Part shown: positions 38,163-47,703 of the stretch, piece after piece
Position numbering within the stretch: the first letter of the stretch is position 1
How the letters are laid out: every line of letters begins with the position of its first letter
Source: Nocardioides sp.
GTDB taxonomy: Bacteria; Actinomycetota; Actinomycetes; Propionibacteriales; Nocardioidaceae
DNA: 64,000 nt
NCBI GenBank assembly: GCA_037045645.1
Contig: JBAOIH010000001.1
Location: forward strand, 1,581,001-1,645,000
Direction of reading: 5' to 3'
The notes under the pieces: model-generated
The model's input: the letters and a program-made list of their open reading frames with translations, nothing else
Database searches by the model: none
Told to the model about the DNA's origin: nothing
Made by a program: the position numbers and the translations under genes

Positions 38163-39509
38163 TCAGCGCTTCCGCTTCTCCCGAGGACGTTGCTGCAGGA
38201 CGATCGGCGTCCCGACGAAACCGAACTGCTCGCGCAGGCGTCGCTCCATGAAGCGCTCGTACGACGCGTCGAGCTTGCCCGAGGTGAACAACACGAACGT
38301 CGGAGGCGCAATCGACGTTTGGGTGCCGAAAAGGATCTTCGCCTGCTTGCCCGAGCGCACCGGGTGTGGGTGTTCGGCGACCAGGCGCCCCAGGAACGCA
38401 TTGAGGGATCCCGTGGAGATTCGTGTCTCCCATCCCTCGATCGCCCGATTGAGCGCGGGGACCAGTCGGTCGATGTGCCAGCCGGTGCGCGCGGTGATGT
38501 TGATCCGGGGCGCCCACTGGACCTGTACGAGATCACGCTCGATCTCACGCTCCAGATAGTGACGCCGCTCCTCGTCGACCAGATCCCACTTGTTGAACGC
38601 GATCACCAGGGCACGACCGGCCTCACGCACGGTCTGCAGGATCCGTACGTCCTGCTCCGAGAGCGACTGGCCCGCGTCCAGCACGAGAACCGCGACTTCG
38701 GCGCGGTCGATCGCCGTGGTCGTGCGCAGCGACGCGTAGTACTCGTGGCCCGACGCCTCCTTGACCCGCTTGCGGATGCCGGCGGTGTCGATGAATCGCC
38801 AGACCTCGCCACCAATCTCGACGAGTTCGTCGACCGGGTCGACCGTGGTCCCGGCCACGTTGTCGACGACCACCCGCTCCTCCCCTGCCAACTTGTTGAG
38901 CAGCGACGACTTGCCGACGTTGGGCTTGCCCACGATCGCGATCCGCCGGGGACCGCCGACCTCCTCGTACGACACCTCGGGCGTCTCCGGCAGCGCCCCC
39001 AAGATCGCATCAAGCAGATCTCCGGAGCCACGGCCGTGCAGCGCCGAGACGGGTTGCGGCTCCCCCAGGCCCAAATTCCACAGTGCCGCAGCCTCGGTCT
39101 CCGTGCGCAGATCGTCGACCTTGTTGGCCGCCAGAACGACCGGTTTGCCCGAGCGCCGGAGCACCCGTACGACAGCCTCGTCGGCGTCGGTGATGCCGAC
39201 GGTCGCATCCACCACGAAGAGCACCGCGTCGGCAAGAGAGACCGCAATCTCGGCCTGGGCCTTGATCCGCTCGGCGAGGCCGCGCGCGTCGGGGTCCCAG
39301 CCGCCGGTGTCGACGACTGTGAAGGCGCGCCCGTTCCAGTTGGCGTCATAGGAGACCCGGTCGCGAGTCACGCCCGGAATGTCTTGCACCACGGCCTCGC
39401 GCCGCCCGATGATCCGGTTGACCAGGGTCGACTTGCCGACGTTGGGGCGGCCTACGACTGCGAGCACAGGCGTGGCGACGCCGTTCGATTCGGTGTGGGG
39501 GTCGGTCAC
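38163..39509 (-). CDS. der: Ribosome biogenesis GTPase Der (EngA)
   Basis: 448 residues with two GTPase domains in tandem: GRPNVGKST (20-28) with DTGGWD, and GKPNVGKSS (about 193) with NKWDLV, then the KH-like C-terminal domain and a basic tail KRKR. Needed for 50S subunit assembly. Its ATG overlaps the plsC stop by 4 bp. Confidence 0.97.
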   Translation of the reverse strand: MTDPHTESNGVATPVLAVVGRPNVGKSTLVNRIIGRREAVVQDIPGVTRDRVSYDANWNGRAFTVVDTGGWDPDARGLAERIKAQAEIAVSLADAVLFVVDATVGITDADEAVVRVLRRSGKPVVLAANKVDDLRTETEAAALWNLGLGEPQPVSALHGRGSGDLLDAILGALPETPEVSYEEVGGPRRIAIVGKPNVGKSSLLNKLAGEERVVVDNVAGTTVDPVDELVEIGGEVWRFIDTAGIRKRVKEASGHEYYASLRTTTAIDRAEVAVLVLDAGQSLSEQDVRILQTVREAGRALVIAFNKWDLVDEERRHYLEREIERDLVQVQWAPRINITARTGWHIDRLVPALNRAIEGWETRISTGSLNAFLGRLVAEHPHPVRSGKQAKILFGTQTSIAPPTFVLFTSGKLDASYERFMERRLREQFGFVGTPIVLQQRPREKRKR

Positions 39510-40249
39510 AAGACGTCCTGTTCTTTGGCGAGGGCTGCCTCTTTGTCACCCTCGGGAAGCGGGCCGGGCAGGTTGAGTCGCGTCTCGGCCTTGGCATTGT
39601 CGAGGCATCGGACCAGATGCTGTCGCAAGGCCTCGGTGCTGTCTTCGACCACGGACTTCGTCCGCGGCCACGGGCGCGCGGCGGTGCGCCAGGGCATGCC
39701 GAACGACACATCCACACGGGTGCCGCGCGGTGGACGAGACCGGCTCCCAGCACCGGGGAGCCGGGTGCCGAAGAACTGCACTGGCACCACCGGGGCACCG
39801 CTGACCAGAGCCAGGTAGGCAGCACCGCGATTGATACGTGACAACTCACCGTCGCCGCGGGTGCCCTCGGGGAAGATTCCGGCGGCTCCGCCTTCCGTCA
39901 GCACTCGCAGACATGCCTTGACCGCACCCGGATCGGGGTTGCGCCGATCGAGGGAGATCTGTCCGGCCCAGCGCAGGAAAGGCCCCATGGGTCCGCGGAA
40001 CATCTCCTGCTTGGTCAGCGCGTGCACCGGCCGAGGCGACACGGTCGCGAGCAGCGGTCCGTCCCACCAGCCGACGTGGTTGGGCGCCATGATCACCGGC
40101 CCGGCGAGCGGAACGCGGTCGGCGTGGTGCGTACGCAGGTCGTAATAGCTCTTCAGCAACCGCAGCGCGGCCGGACGTAGCCGCGTCAGCGCGCCGGTGC
40201 TGGGGTGCGCGATCGCGTCGATGCGCGGCAGGCCGTCGTACGACGTCAC
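39506..40249 (-). CDS. plsC: 1-acyl-glycerol-3-phosphate acyltransferase family protein
   Basis: 247 residues. Acyltransferase motif I N57-HVGWW-D63 and motif III FPEGTRG (Glu128). Transfers a fatty acyl chain to lysophosphatidic acid or a similar lipid at the membrane. The C-terminal Ala/Lys-rich tail is charged. Coupled by 4-bp overlaps with cmk upstream and der downstream, the common cmk-plsC-der arrangement. Confidence 0.88.
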   Translation of the reverse strand: MTSYDGLPRIDAIAHPSTGALTRLRPAALRLLKSYYDLRTHHADRVPLAGPVIMAPNHVGWWDGPLLATVSPRPVHALTKQEMFRGPMGPFLRWAGQISLDRRNPDPGAVKACLRVLTEGGAAGIFPEGTRGDGELSRINRGAAYLALVSGAPVVPVQFFGTRLPGAGSRSRPPRGTRVDVSFGMPWRTAARPWPRTKSVVEDSTEALRQHLVRCLDNAKAETRLNLPGPLPEGDKEAALAKEQDVL

Positions 40250-40932
40250 GGGCCGGACTCTCCGGTCAGGGCCACGATCTGCGCGATGACCTCGTCCAAC
40301 GTCAGGAAGGTGGAGTCGATGTGGACCGAACCATCGGCCATGGTCAGAGGGGCGGTCGCCCGGGAGGAGTCGATCTCGTCACGGCTGAGGAGTGATTCCT
40401 GGGTCGCGGCCACGTCCGCACCCCCCTCCTCCAACGCCCGACGGGCGGCACGTGCGGCGGCGTCGGCGCTGAGATAGACCTTCACCCGCGCCTCGGGAGC
40501 GACCACCGAGCCGATGTCGCGTCCCTCGACCACGATCTGACCGGCGCCGATGATCTCGCGCTGCAGTGCGAGCAGCCGCGCCCGGACGGCTGGAACGGCG
40601 GCCACGGGACTGACCGCACCGGTGACCTCCTCGCCACGGATCTCCACTCCCACGTCGCGACCGTCCACGTGGATGGCCGGATCGCGGGGGTCCGTGCCCG
40701 ACTCGAGCACCGGCTCGTGCACGCGTCGTGCGATCGCGTCCGGGTCCTGGATGTCGACGCCGTGCTCCAACATCCACCAGGTGATGGCTCGAAACATCGC
40801 ACCGGTGTCGAGGTAGCGCAGCCCGAGGCGCTCGGCGACGCCGCGCGACGTGCTGCTCTTGCCCGACCCGGAGGGACCGTCGATCGCGATGATCAGACCG
40901 GGGGCACGATCGTCGGCAGCAGCAGAGCACAC
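40246..40932 (-). CDS. cmk: Cytidylate kinase
   Basis: 228 residues. P-loop GPSGSGKS (19-26), substrate region YLDTGAMFRA and GRDIGSVV. Phosphorylates CMP and dCMP. The start is an ATG 12 codons before the P-loop domain; tyrA ends 11 bp upstream. Confidence 0.95.
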   Translation of the reverse strand: MCSAAADDRAPGLIIAIDGPSGSGKSSTSRGVAERLGLRYLDTGAMFRAITWWMLEHGVDIQDPDAIARRVHEPVLESGTDPRDPAIHVDGRDVGVEIRGEEVTGAVSPVAAVPAVRARLLALQREIIGAGQIVVEGRDIGSVVAPEARVKVYLSADAAARAARRALEEGGADVAATQESLLSRDEIDSSRATAPLTMADGSVHIDSTFLTLDEVIAQIVALTGESGP

Positions 40933-40943
40933 GACCGAAGATC

Positions 40944-42020
40944 CTACCGGTGGGTCACCCAGCCCTTCGATTCCAACGCGTCCAGGAGAGTCTTCGCATA
41001 GCTGGCCTCGACGCCGAGTTCGACCAGACCGGTGTCGCGCCCCGGGTCGTGATCGATGCGTACGTCCTCGATGTTGACGCCACTCTCCCCCGCGTCGGCG
41101 AAAAGTCGGGCGAGGGCCCCGGGTTGGTCAGGGATCGACACGAAGACCGTGGCGCTCTCGCGGGTCGGGCCTCCGTGCTTGCCCGGGATCTGCTGCGTTC
41201 CGCTGACACCTTGAACCAGGAGTTGGGTGAGCGCATCGGTCGACCCGTTCTCGACAGCCTGCATCAGCGCATCGAGATCCTCACGCAACTCTCGCAGAAG
41301 ACAGAGCACCGGCACCGCGTTCGCGGCCACGATCTGGCGCCACAAGGTCGGATCGGAAGCCGCGATCCTGGTGACGTCGCGTACGCCCTGGCCGGCGAGA
41401 GCAAGTTCGTCCGCCGGAGCGGAGGCAAGTCGTCCCGCGACGAGCACCGACATCAGATGCGGCAGGTGCGAGATCCGCGCGACGGCGGCGTCGTGCTCCT
41501 CTGGTCGCAGCATGACCACCGCGGCACCCGCCAACTCGGCGACGGCTGTGACTAACTCGATCGCTGCGAGGTCGGCCGACTCGTGGGGGGTGACCGCCCA
41601 CGGGCGACCCTCGAAGAGGGTGTGCGTAGCAGCCAACGGACCGGAGCGTTCTGAGCCGGCCATCGGGTGCGATCCGACGTACCTGGCCAACCACTCCGCG
41701 GGCACCTTCGCTGCCACATAGGCGAGGGGGGCGACCTTGACGCTGCCCACATCAGTGACCGAGGCGTCCTCGAAGCGGCCGAGCGCGTCCGCGATCGTCG
41801 CGCCGAGATGGTCAGGAGGCACGGCCACCACCACGACCTGCGGTCGGTCCCCTTCCACCAGCGGACGCCCGGCGTCGAGTTGATGAGCCGTGCGTACGTG
41901 TTGGGGGTCCCGGTCCTCCAGCAGCACCTCCACACCCTGAGCGCGAAGCGCCAACGCGATCGACGTGCCCACCAGTCCGGTGCCGACGACCAGGACCGGG
42001 CCGGCCAGCGGTGCGTTCAC
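40944..42020 (-). CDS. tyrA: Prephenate dehydrogenase with ACT domain
   Basis: 358 residues: NAD site GTGLVGTSIALAL (13-25), the substrate-binding GSHPMAGSERSG, and a C-terminal ACT domain (SIPDQPGALARLF ... GVNIEDVRI) that should give feedback by tyrosine. Converts prephenate to 4-hydroxyphenylpyruvate. Overlaps the chorismate mutase stop by 4 bp, so two consecutive pathway steps are coupled. Confidence 0.93.
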   Translation of the reverse strand: MNAPLAGPVLVVGTGLVGTSIALALRAQGVEVLLEDRDPQHVRTAHQLDAGRPLVEGDRPQVVVVAVPPDHLGATIADALGRFEDASVTDVGSVKVAPLAYVAAKVPAEWLARYVGSHPMAGSERSGPLAATHTLFEGRPWAVTPHESADLAAIELVTAVAELAGAAVVMLRPEEHDAAVARISHLPHLMSVLVAGRLASAPADELALAGQGVRDVTRIAASDPTLWRQIVAANAVPVLCLLRELREDLDALMQAVENGSTDALTQLLVQGVSGTQQIPGKHGGPTRESATVFVSIPDQPGALARLFADAGESGVNIEDVRIDHDPGRDTGLVELGVEASYAKTLLDALESKGWVTHR

Positions 42021-42409
42021 GCCTCGGGCCCGTCGACCACCTCATGCACGCGACTGAGGTCACGACGCAGGCTCGCCGCGCCGTGCAGGTAGCAGTGGGT
42101 GATGTCTCCGCGCGGCAGGTCGGACTCCACGTGGGCGAGCATGCGTACGACTCGCGGCATCGACCCCTCGATCTCCAGTTCGGCCGCGCACATCAGCGGC
42201 ACGTCGGTGAACCCGAGCCCGCGAGCGGCGTACGCGGGAAACTCGCTGACCAGGTCGCTGGTCGAGGTGAAGACGACCGAGATGAAGTCGTCGGTGGTGA
42301 GTCCGTTGGACGTCATCACGTCCGAGACCATCTCAGCGACACGCTCCAACAAGTGGTCGCGTTCGTCGCGTTCCAGTTGGGTGGCTCCGCGTACGGCTCT
42401 GACTGGCAT
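42017..42409 (-). CDS. aroH: Chorismate mutase, AroH type
   Basis: 130 residues. MPVRAVRGATQLERDER at the start and PLMCAAELEIEGSMPRVVRML in the middle match the trimeric Bacillus-type AroH fold with its active-site Arg, Cys and Glu. Makes prephenate for the next gene. ATG 42409 aligns with family starts; an ATG 13 codons upstream is less likely. Confidence 0.9.
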   Translation of the reverse strand: MPVRAVRGATQLERDERDHLLERVAEMVSDVMTSNGLTTDDFISVVFTSTSDLVSEFPAYAARGLGFTDVPLMCAAELEIEGSMPRVVRMLAHVESDLPRGDITHCYLHGAASLRRDLSRVHEVVDGPEA

Positions 42410-42434
42410 AGCAGAAGGATAGGGAGGCGCCGGC

Positions 42435-43235
42435 TCAGAGACCGACACCGTCCATCAGTGCGCCCAGTTCGGTCACGGAGAGTTCGCGCAACTCCCCGGG
42501 CGCCAGCCGTTGCAACGTCAGGGGACCGATCTGCGTACGGGTCAGGCGACGCACCGGATGGCCGACGTGCTCCAACAGCCGACGCACGATGCGGTTTCGG
42601 CCTTCATGGATGGTCAGTTCGACGATCGAGCGATTGGCCGCGTCCTTGCGCGGATCACCGCCGAGCACCTTGGCGCGCGACACCGTGACCGGTCCGTCGT
42701 CGAGCGTGACGCCCTTGAGGAGTGCGCGGATCGTACGGATGTGCACCTCACCCTCGACCTCAGCGACATAGGTCTTGTCGACCTCGTGCGACGGATGCGC
42801 CAGGTGCTGGGCGAAGTCACCGTCGTTGGTCAAGATGATCAGCCCGGAAGTGTCGGTGTCGAGGCGACCGACGTGGAAAAGGCGCTCAGGGCGGTCCTTC
42901 ACCAGATCGCCCAGGTTCCGGCGGCCGTCGGGGTCCGACATCGTCGAGACCACTCCGCGGGGCTTGTTGAGCACCAGGTAGACGTGCTGGCTGATCGGCG
43001 GCAGTCGCCGCCCCTCGACCCGCACGACAGCGTTAGCCGGATCGACCTTGGTGCCCAATCGGGTCACGACTTCCCCGTCGACCTCGACAAGTCCGGCGAG
43101 CATCAACTCTTCACACTTGCGCCGCGAGGCCACTCCCGATTGCGCGAGCAGCTTCTGCAGCCGGATGAGTCCGTCCTCATCGGGCTTGGGTCGATCGGAG
43201 GCGGGATGCTCGTCTTTTTGATCGTGGGGTTTCAC
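42435..43235 (-). CDS. rluB: rRNA pseudouridine synthase, RsuA/RluB type
   Basis: 266 residues: S4 domain (LQKLLAQSGVASRRKCEELM), then catalytic GRLDTDTSGLIILTNDGDF with the Asp, and RIVRRLLEHVGHPV. Modifies 23S (or 16S) rRNA. Its start overlaps scpB by 4 bp, as in M. tuberculosis Rv1711. Confidence 0.92.
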   Translation of the reverse strand: MKPHDQKDEHPASDRPKPDEDGLIRLQKLLAQSGVASRRKCEELMLAGLVEVDGEVVTRLGTKVDPANAVVRVEGRRLPPISQHVYLVLNKPRGVVSTMSDPDGRRNLGDLVKDRPERLFHVGRLDTDTSGLIILTNDGDFAQHLAHPSHEVDKTYVAEVEGEVHIRTIRALLKGVTLDDGPVTVSRAKVLGGDPRKDAANRSIVELTIHEGRNRIVRRLLEHVGHPVRRLTRTQIGPLTLQRLAPGELRELSVTELGALMDGVGL

Positions 43236-43978
43236 TCGGCACCCCGATCCGAGGCACCCTGATCCGGGGCAGCCTGATCCGGGGCAGCCTGATCCGGGAC
43301 GGTCGGCTCGGGTGTGCTGGCGAGCACTGCACCGAGTTCGTCCTCCAAGTCGTCCAGATCGGGAAGGTAGGGCGCCAGCTCCGGCAGGTCGTCCAAGGAG
43401 GTCACACCCATCCGCTCCAGGAAATAGGAACTGGTGCGATAGAGCGTCGCGCCATGCTCCCCGTCATGGCCGGCCTCTTCTACCAGTCCGCGCGTCAACA
43501 GCGTACGCATCACGCCATCGACGTTGACCCCGCGTACGGCCGACACCCGTGCCCGCGAGACCGGCTGCTTGTAGGCCACCACCGCCAGCGTCTCCAGGGC
43601 CGCCTGCGTCAGTCGGGCCTGTTGGCCGTCAAGCACGAACTTCTCCACGACCGGAGCGAAGTCCTCGCGGGTGTAGTAACGCCAACCGCCCGCGACATTG
43701 CGCAACTCGAAGCCGCGACCTTGGGCGTCGTACTCCCCGGCCAAAGCGCGCAAAGCAGCCTGCACCTCGGGCACGGGAAAACCGACGGTGGCGGCCAAGG
43801 TGCTCTCGTCCAAGGGCTGGTCGGCGACCATGAGGAGTGCTTCGAGCGAAGGCGCCAGCGACTCCGGGTCTACCAGGGCGACGTCCAAGGTGTCCCCCAA
43901 GGTGTGCCCGTCAGAGGCTGCGTCCTGATCGGTGTTGACCTCGGGCTCAAGATCCTCGGAGTGAGGGGTCTCAGTCAT
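43232..43978 (-). CDS. scpB: Segregation and condensation protein B
   Basis: 248 residues. Two winged-helix domains (LEALLMVADQPLDESTLA; ALETLAVVAYKQPVSRARV). ScpB with ScpA and SMC forms bacterial condensin. The C-terminus ends in a short repeat, PDQAAPDQAAPDQGASD, made by a 15-bp DNA repeat (about 43250-43300). Four-base overlaps join it to scpA and rluB. Confidence 0.93.
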   Translation of the reverse strand: MTETPHSEDLEPEVNTDQDAASDGHTLGDTLDVALVDPESLAPSLEALLMVADQPLDESTLAATVGFPVPEVQAALRALAGEYDAQGRGFELRNVAGGWRYYTREDFAPVVEKFVLDGQQARLTQAALETLAVVAYKQPVSRARVSAVRGVNVDGVMRTLLTRGLVEEAGHDGEHGATLYRTSSYFLERMGVTSLDDLPELAPYLPDLDDLEDELGAVLASTPEPTVPDQAAPDQAAPDQGASDRGAE

Positions 43979-44883
43979 GCTCGTTCCTCCGGCTCGCTGG
44001 GAGCCTCGTCGGGTCCGGGGGTGGCCTCACCCTCGGGCGCTGGTTCGGTGCCGGGCAGCAGGTCGTAGTCGTCCTCGATCTCGACCTCACCCTCCTCGCT
44101 GCCTGTCCATCTCACGGTGAGTTCGCCCAAAGGCGTCAGTTGCTCGAAACCGACCGCGCCCTCGCGAAAGAGCTCGAGCAGGGCGAGGAAGCGCGCGACC
44201 GTGGTCAGTCTGTCGGGCGAGTCGCCGCACAGAGCCCGGAAGGTCTGGGTGCCAAAGCGGCGCAACCGCTCGACGATCAGCGCCGCCTGATCGCGTACGG
44301 ACACCTGCGCGGCGTGGATGTGCTGCAGGGACAGTTCGAGCACCGGCTTGGGCTCCAACGCCTTCGCCGCCAACTGAGCGAACTGCTCGAGCCCGATCCC
44401 GATCAGCACCTCCGGCAGCAGGGTCGCGAACCGCTCTTCGAGGCCCACTGCACGCGGGTGTCGCTTGGCTTCGGCCGCCAGTCGGGACTCGAACGAACCG
44501 GCAACCTGCTTGAACGCCTTGTATTGCAACAACCGGGCGAACAGCAGGTCTCGCGCCTCCAGCAGAGCCAGGTCCTCCTCGTCCTCCACGTCGCCTTGGG
44601 GCAGCAGCCGCGCAGCCTTCAGGTCGAGCAGCGTGGAGGCCACCAGCAGGAAGGAGGTCGTCTGTTCCAGGTCCCACGTGGGTCCGAGCGCCTTGACGTG
44701 ACCAATGAACTCATCGGTCACCCGCGACAGCGACACCTCGGTGATGTCGAGTTTGTGCTTGGAGATCAGGCTCAACAGCAGGTCGAAGGGACCCTCGAAG
44801 TTGTCGAGGTGCACGGCGAATGCCGGAGCTGCTGCACCCGGCTCCCCCGCCAAGGCCGTCTGCGCGGTGCCTGGCTGGGTCAT
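43975..44883 (-). CDS. scpA: Segregation and condensation protein A
   Basis: 302 residues of kleisin ScpA: FEGPFDLLLSLISKHKLDITEVSLSRVTDEFI at the N-terminal SMC-binding end, a middle linker and a C-terminal winged helix (VARFLALLELFREGAVGFEQ), ending in an acidic tail. Links the SMC heads. Overlaps the upstream gene by 4 bp. Confidence 0.94.
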   Translation of the reverse strand: MTQPGTAQTALAGEPGAAAPAFAVHLDNFEGPFDLLLSLISKHKLDITEVSLSRVTDEFIGHVKALGPTWDLEQTTSFLLVASTLLDLKAARLLPQGDVEDEEDLALLEARDLLFARLLQYKAFKQVAGSFESRLAAEAKRHPRAVGLEERFATLLPEVLIGIGLEQFAQLAAKALEPKPVLELSLQHIHAAQVSVRDQAALIVERLRRFGTQTFRALCGDSPDRLTTVARFLALLELFREGAVGFEQLTPLGELTVRWTGSEEGEVEIEDDYDLLPGTEPAPEGEATPGPDEAPSEPEERA

Positions 44884-45230
44884 CCCTCGATCAGCCGTCG
44901 TACGAGCGCGCTCTCCTCGCCGTGCTCCTCATAGTCGGCCAACACCAACGAGATCGCCTCGCGGACCAAGCGACCCCGGTCGATGGCGAGGCCGTGGCGC
45001 GCCCGCATGGACAGGCGTGCCTGCTCCAACTCGAGGAGTTCGGCCGAGGTGACGTAGACGGTCATCTTCTCGTCGTGGCGCACTCGACCGCTCGGGCGCT
45101 TGGTGGGCGTGGGCTCGGCCGCGTCGGGAACGGCACGTACGGGCGCAGGCGCCGACTCGGCCGCGTCCGTGGGCCGGAACAGGTCGTCGGCCGACGGCAG
45201 GCTCACGCGTCGCGAGGCTCGTCCTGACAT
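44880..45230 (-). CDS. Putative ribbon-helix-helix DNA-binding partner of ParA
   Basis: 116 residues. A long disordered N-terminus (Ala/Pro/Arg, 1-50) precedes a short segment MTVYVTSAELLELEQARLSMRARHG ... RLVREAISLVLADYEEHG that looks like a ribbon-helix-helix fold (a beta strand then two helices). It overlaps the parA end by 28 bp and the scpA start by 4 bp. By analogy with plasmid systems where a small RHH protein works with ParA, it could bring ParA to DNA; this is inference. Confidence 0.7.
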   Translation of the reverse strand: MSGRASRRVSLPSADDLFRPTDAAESAPAPVRAVPDAAEPTPTKRPSGRVRHDEKMTVYVTSAELLELEQARLSMRARHGLAIDRGRLVREAISLVLADYEEHGEESALVRRLIEG

Positions 45231-46222
45231 CTGGCGAGCACCTCCTTGGCGAGGTCGCGGTAGGCCGTCGCGCCGGCCGAGGTCGAGGCGTACGTCGTGA
45301 TCGGCTCGCCCGCCACCGTGGAGTCAGAGAACTTCACGGTGCGTCGGATCACCGTGTGGAAGACCTTGTCACCCCACGCCTGGACCAACCGCTCCATCAC
45401 CTCCCGACCGTGCAGTGTGCGACCGTCGAACATCGTGCCGAGCACGCCGTCGATCTCCAGCTTGGGGTTGAGCCGCTCCCGAACCTTGTCGATCGTCGTC
45501 TTGAGCAGGGCGACACCGCGCAGCGCGAAGTATTCGCACTCCAGGGGCACGATGACCCCGTCGGAGGCGGTCAGGGCGTTCACCGTGAGCAGGCCGAGCG
45601 AGGGCTGGCAGTCGATCAGAATCACGTCATAGTCGGCCAGCGCAGGAGCGAGCACACGCTGGAGGGTCTGCTCACGAGCGACCTCGTGCACCAACTGCAC
45701 CTCGGCGGCGGAGAGGTCGATGTTGCTCGGGAGCAGATCCATGCCCTCGATGCCGGTGGGGACGACGACCTCGGACAACGCGACGTCGCGCTCCATCAAC
45801 AAGTTGTAGATGCTGAGTTCCATGTCGTGCGGGTTGAGGCCCAAGCCGACCGACAGCGACCCCTGGGGGTCGAAGTCGACGAGCAGCACCTTGCGGCCGA
45901 ACTCGGCCAGCGCCGCGCCCAGATTGATGGTCGTGGTCGTCTTGCCGACCCCGCCCTTCTGGTTGCACATCGAGATCACCCGGGCGTTGCCGTGCTGGGT
46001 CAACGGCGCGGGGTCGGGCAACACCGGGATTGGGCGCCCCGTCGGCCCCAGCTTGGGCTCGGAATCAGGCACGGGGAAGGGCACGGGGTCGCTCACGACA
46101 GGCTCACTCACGTCGGGGATCTGTGAAGTCGGCACAGTCGCGCGCGGGGGCATCGCTGGCGCTGCACCACCCGTACCGACCGAACCGCCTCCACCGTACG
46201 GCGCGCCACCGACACCACTCAT
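45203..46222 (-). CDS. parA: ParA-family ATPase (Rv1708-like)
   Basis: 339 residues. A Pro/Gly-rich N-terminus (about 1-80) is followed by the deviant Walker A KGGVGKTTTT (89-98), LLVDFDPQGSLS and the switch region LIDCQPSLGLLTVNAL. These ATPases dimerise on ATP and move DNA or protein cargo over the nucleoid. Distinct from the parAB locus near oriC. First gene of the parA-RHH-scpA-scpB-rluB run, with its own promoter candidate upstream. Confidence 0.92.
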   Translation of the reverse strand: MSGVGGAPYGGGGSVGTGGAAPAMPPRATVPTSQIPDVSEPVVSDPVPFPVPDSEPKLGPTGRPIPVLPDPAPLTQHGNARVISMCNQKGGVGKTTTTINLGAALAEFGRKVLLVDFDPQGSLSVGLGLNPHDMELSIYNLLMERDVALSEVVVPTGIEGMDLLPSNIDLSAAEVQLVHEVAREQTLQRVLAPALADYDVILIDCQPSLGLLTVNALTASDGVIVPLECEYFALRGVALLKTTIDKVRERLNPKLEIDGVLGTMFDGRTLHGREVMERLVQAWGDKVFHTVIRRTVKFSDSTVAGEPITTYASTSAGATAYRDLAKEVLARCQDEPRDA

Positions 46223-46285
46223 CTGGGACCCCTCGTCCTCGTCTGGTCTTTGTCGACACGGCGACTTCTCGCCTTGCCGTCGGTG

Positions 46286-46315
46286 ACTCTAGGGCCGCCG
46301 AGAACGCGGTCACAA
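46286..46315 (-). promoter_or_regulatory. Sigma-70-type promoter candidate for the parA-scpAB operon
   Basis: On the minus strand TTGTGA (46315-46310) and TAGAGT (46291-46286) are 18 bases apart, about 60 bases before the parA start. It lies in the only gap over 200 bp in this gene run. Confidence 0.5.
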
Positions 46316-46427
46316 CACAAGTCCGGTAACCCCCAGCGGGCATGCCGAATCTGTTCATGGTCACGCGCGGTCTCTGCACAGGCGAGCCCTCGGCTGTGGA
46401 CACACCTGTGGAGTCGCGACGACCGAT

Positions 46428-47699
46428 TCAGTGCCCGCCGCAGCGCCGAATCGCCAGTACGAGCAGCGAGCGCGCGATCGCCAACGTCTCGTCGATGCTG
46501 ACCTGATCGCGTGGCGAGTGGGCGTCCTCCACCCGTCCCGGACCGTACTGCAGGGTCGGGATTCCCCCGATACCGATCATCAACCGCAGATCACTGCCGT
46601 ACGCACCCGCCGCGGGCGCCGGACGCAGGCCATGCACGGACTCGACGGCCGCCGCCACGTCCGTGATCAGCGGATCGTCGTCGGCGAGGCGTCCGGAGGC
46701 GAACTGGCCGCCCGGCCAGGTGATCCGTGGCGGGTGGTCGGTCAGCCAGGGATCGCGGAGTGCGGCCGCAGCAAGGGCAGCTTCGAGAGCCGCGCGGGCG
46801 TGCGCGACGTCCTCGCCCAGGCGTACGCCCAGTCGGCCCTCGGCAGTCAGCCGATCCGGCACCGACGAGGCCCAGTCGCCGGTGCGGATGATCCCGAGCG
46901 AGATGCCGTACGGCAGCACGTTGTCGCCGAAGAGCGCGTCGCGATCGACGTTTCGTTCGCGTTCGAGCTCGGCGAGTGCTGCGTGCAACGGCAAGAACGC
47001 CTCGAAAGCGCTGACGCCCGAAAGCCGTGCCGACCCGTGGGCGGCACGGCCGTCCACCTCGATCAGGAACGTCAACGCGCCCGCGTTCGCGGTGACCAAC
47101 CGCCCACCGGTGGGCTCGGTGATCACGCACGCATCTCCGCCGTGCCCGCGTACGAGCGTCGCGAAGGCGCCGAGGCCACCGTCCTCCTCGCTGACGACGG
47201 TGTGCACCGCCAGCGGGCGCTCGAGTCGTACGCCGGCCGCGCGCAACGTGCGGATGACCGCGGAGTTGATCGCGACACCTGCCTTCATGTCACACGCGCC
47301 GCGACCATGCAGCACTCCCGCACCGTCGATCCGCGCGCCGAATGGGTCCCGATCGCGCCACTTGGCCAGGTCGCCGGTAGGGACCACGTCGACGTGGCCC
47401 TGCAGCACCAGAGCGGGCGTGCCCGGGCCGGTCTGCGCGACCATTCCGTAGCCCTCGACTCGCGGCACTTCGGTGCCCGGGAATCGCGGGTCCGTCGTCA
47501 GCGCCTCCAGGTCGAACTGCCACGAGTCCACGTCCAGGTCGTACGCCGCGTACTCCCGCGCCAGGTGGTGCTGGAGCTCGGATTCCTCGGCGGTGCCTGT
47601 CACGCTCGGGCGCCGCACCAACTGCACCAGATCCTCGACGAGCGCCTGCTCGTCCAGGGACGCCACCACGGCGGCCTCGCGTTGGGTGAGTCCGTCCAC
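46428..47699 (-). CDS. M20-family metallopeptidase (ArgE/DapE-like)
   Basis: 423 residues from GTG 47699. Zinc ligands in GHVDVVPTGD, GACDMKAG (bridging Asp) and catalytic SEEDGG; a dimerisation domain sits between about 190 and 310; the last His is near DAHSPRDQVSI. The family removes N-acyl groups from amino acids or splits dipeptides; which one cannot be told. It follows the helicase by 4 bp. Confidence 0.88.
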   Translation of the reverse strand: MDGLTQREAAVVASLDEQALVEDLVQLVRRPSVTGTAEESELQHHLAREYAAYDLDVDSWQFDLEALTTDPRFPGTEVPRVEGYGMVAQTGPGTPALVLQGHVDVVPTGDLAKWRDRDPFGARIDGAGVLHGRGACDMKAGVAINSAVIRTLRAAGVRLERPLAVHTVVSEEDGGLGAFATLVRGHGGDACVITEPTGGRLVTANAGALTFLIEVDGRAAHGSARLSGVSAFEAFLPLHAALAELERERNVDRDALFGDNVLPYGISLGIIRTGDWASSVPDRLTAEGRLGVRLGEDVAHARAALEAALAAAALRDPWLTDHPPRITWPGGQFASGRLADDDPLITDVAAAVESVHGLRPAPAAGAYGSDLRLMIGIGGIPTLQYGPGRVEDAHSPRDQVSIDETLAIARSLLVLAIRRCGGH

Positions 47700-47703
47700 G
47701 GTG

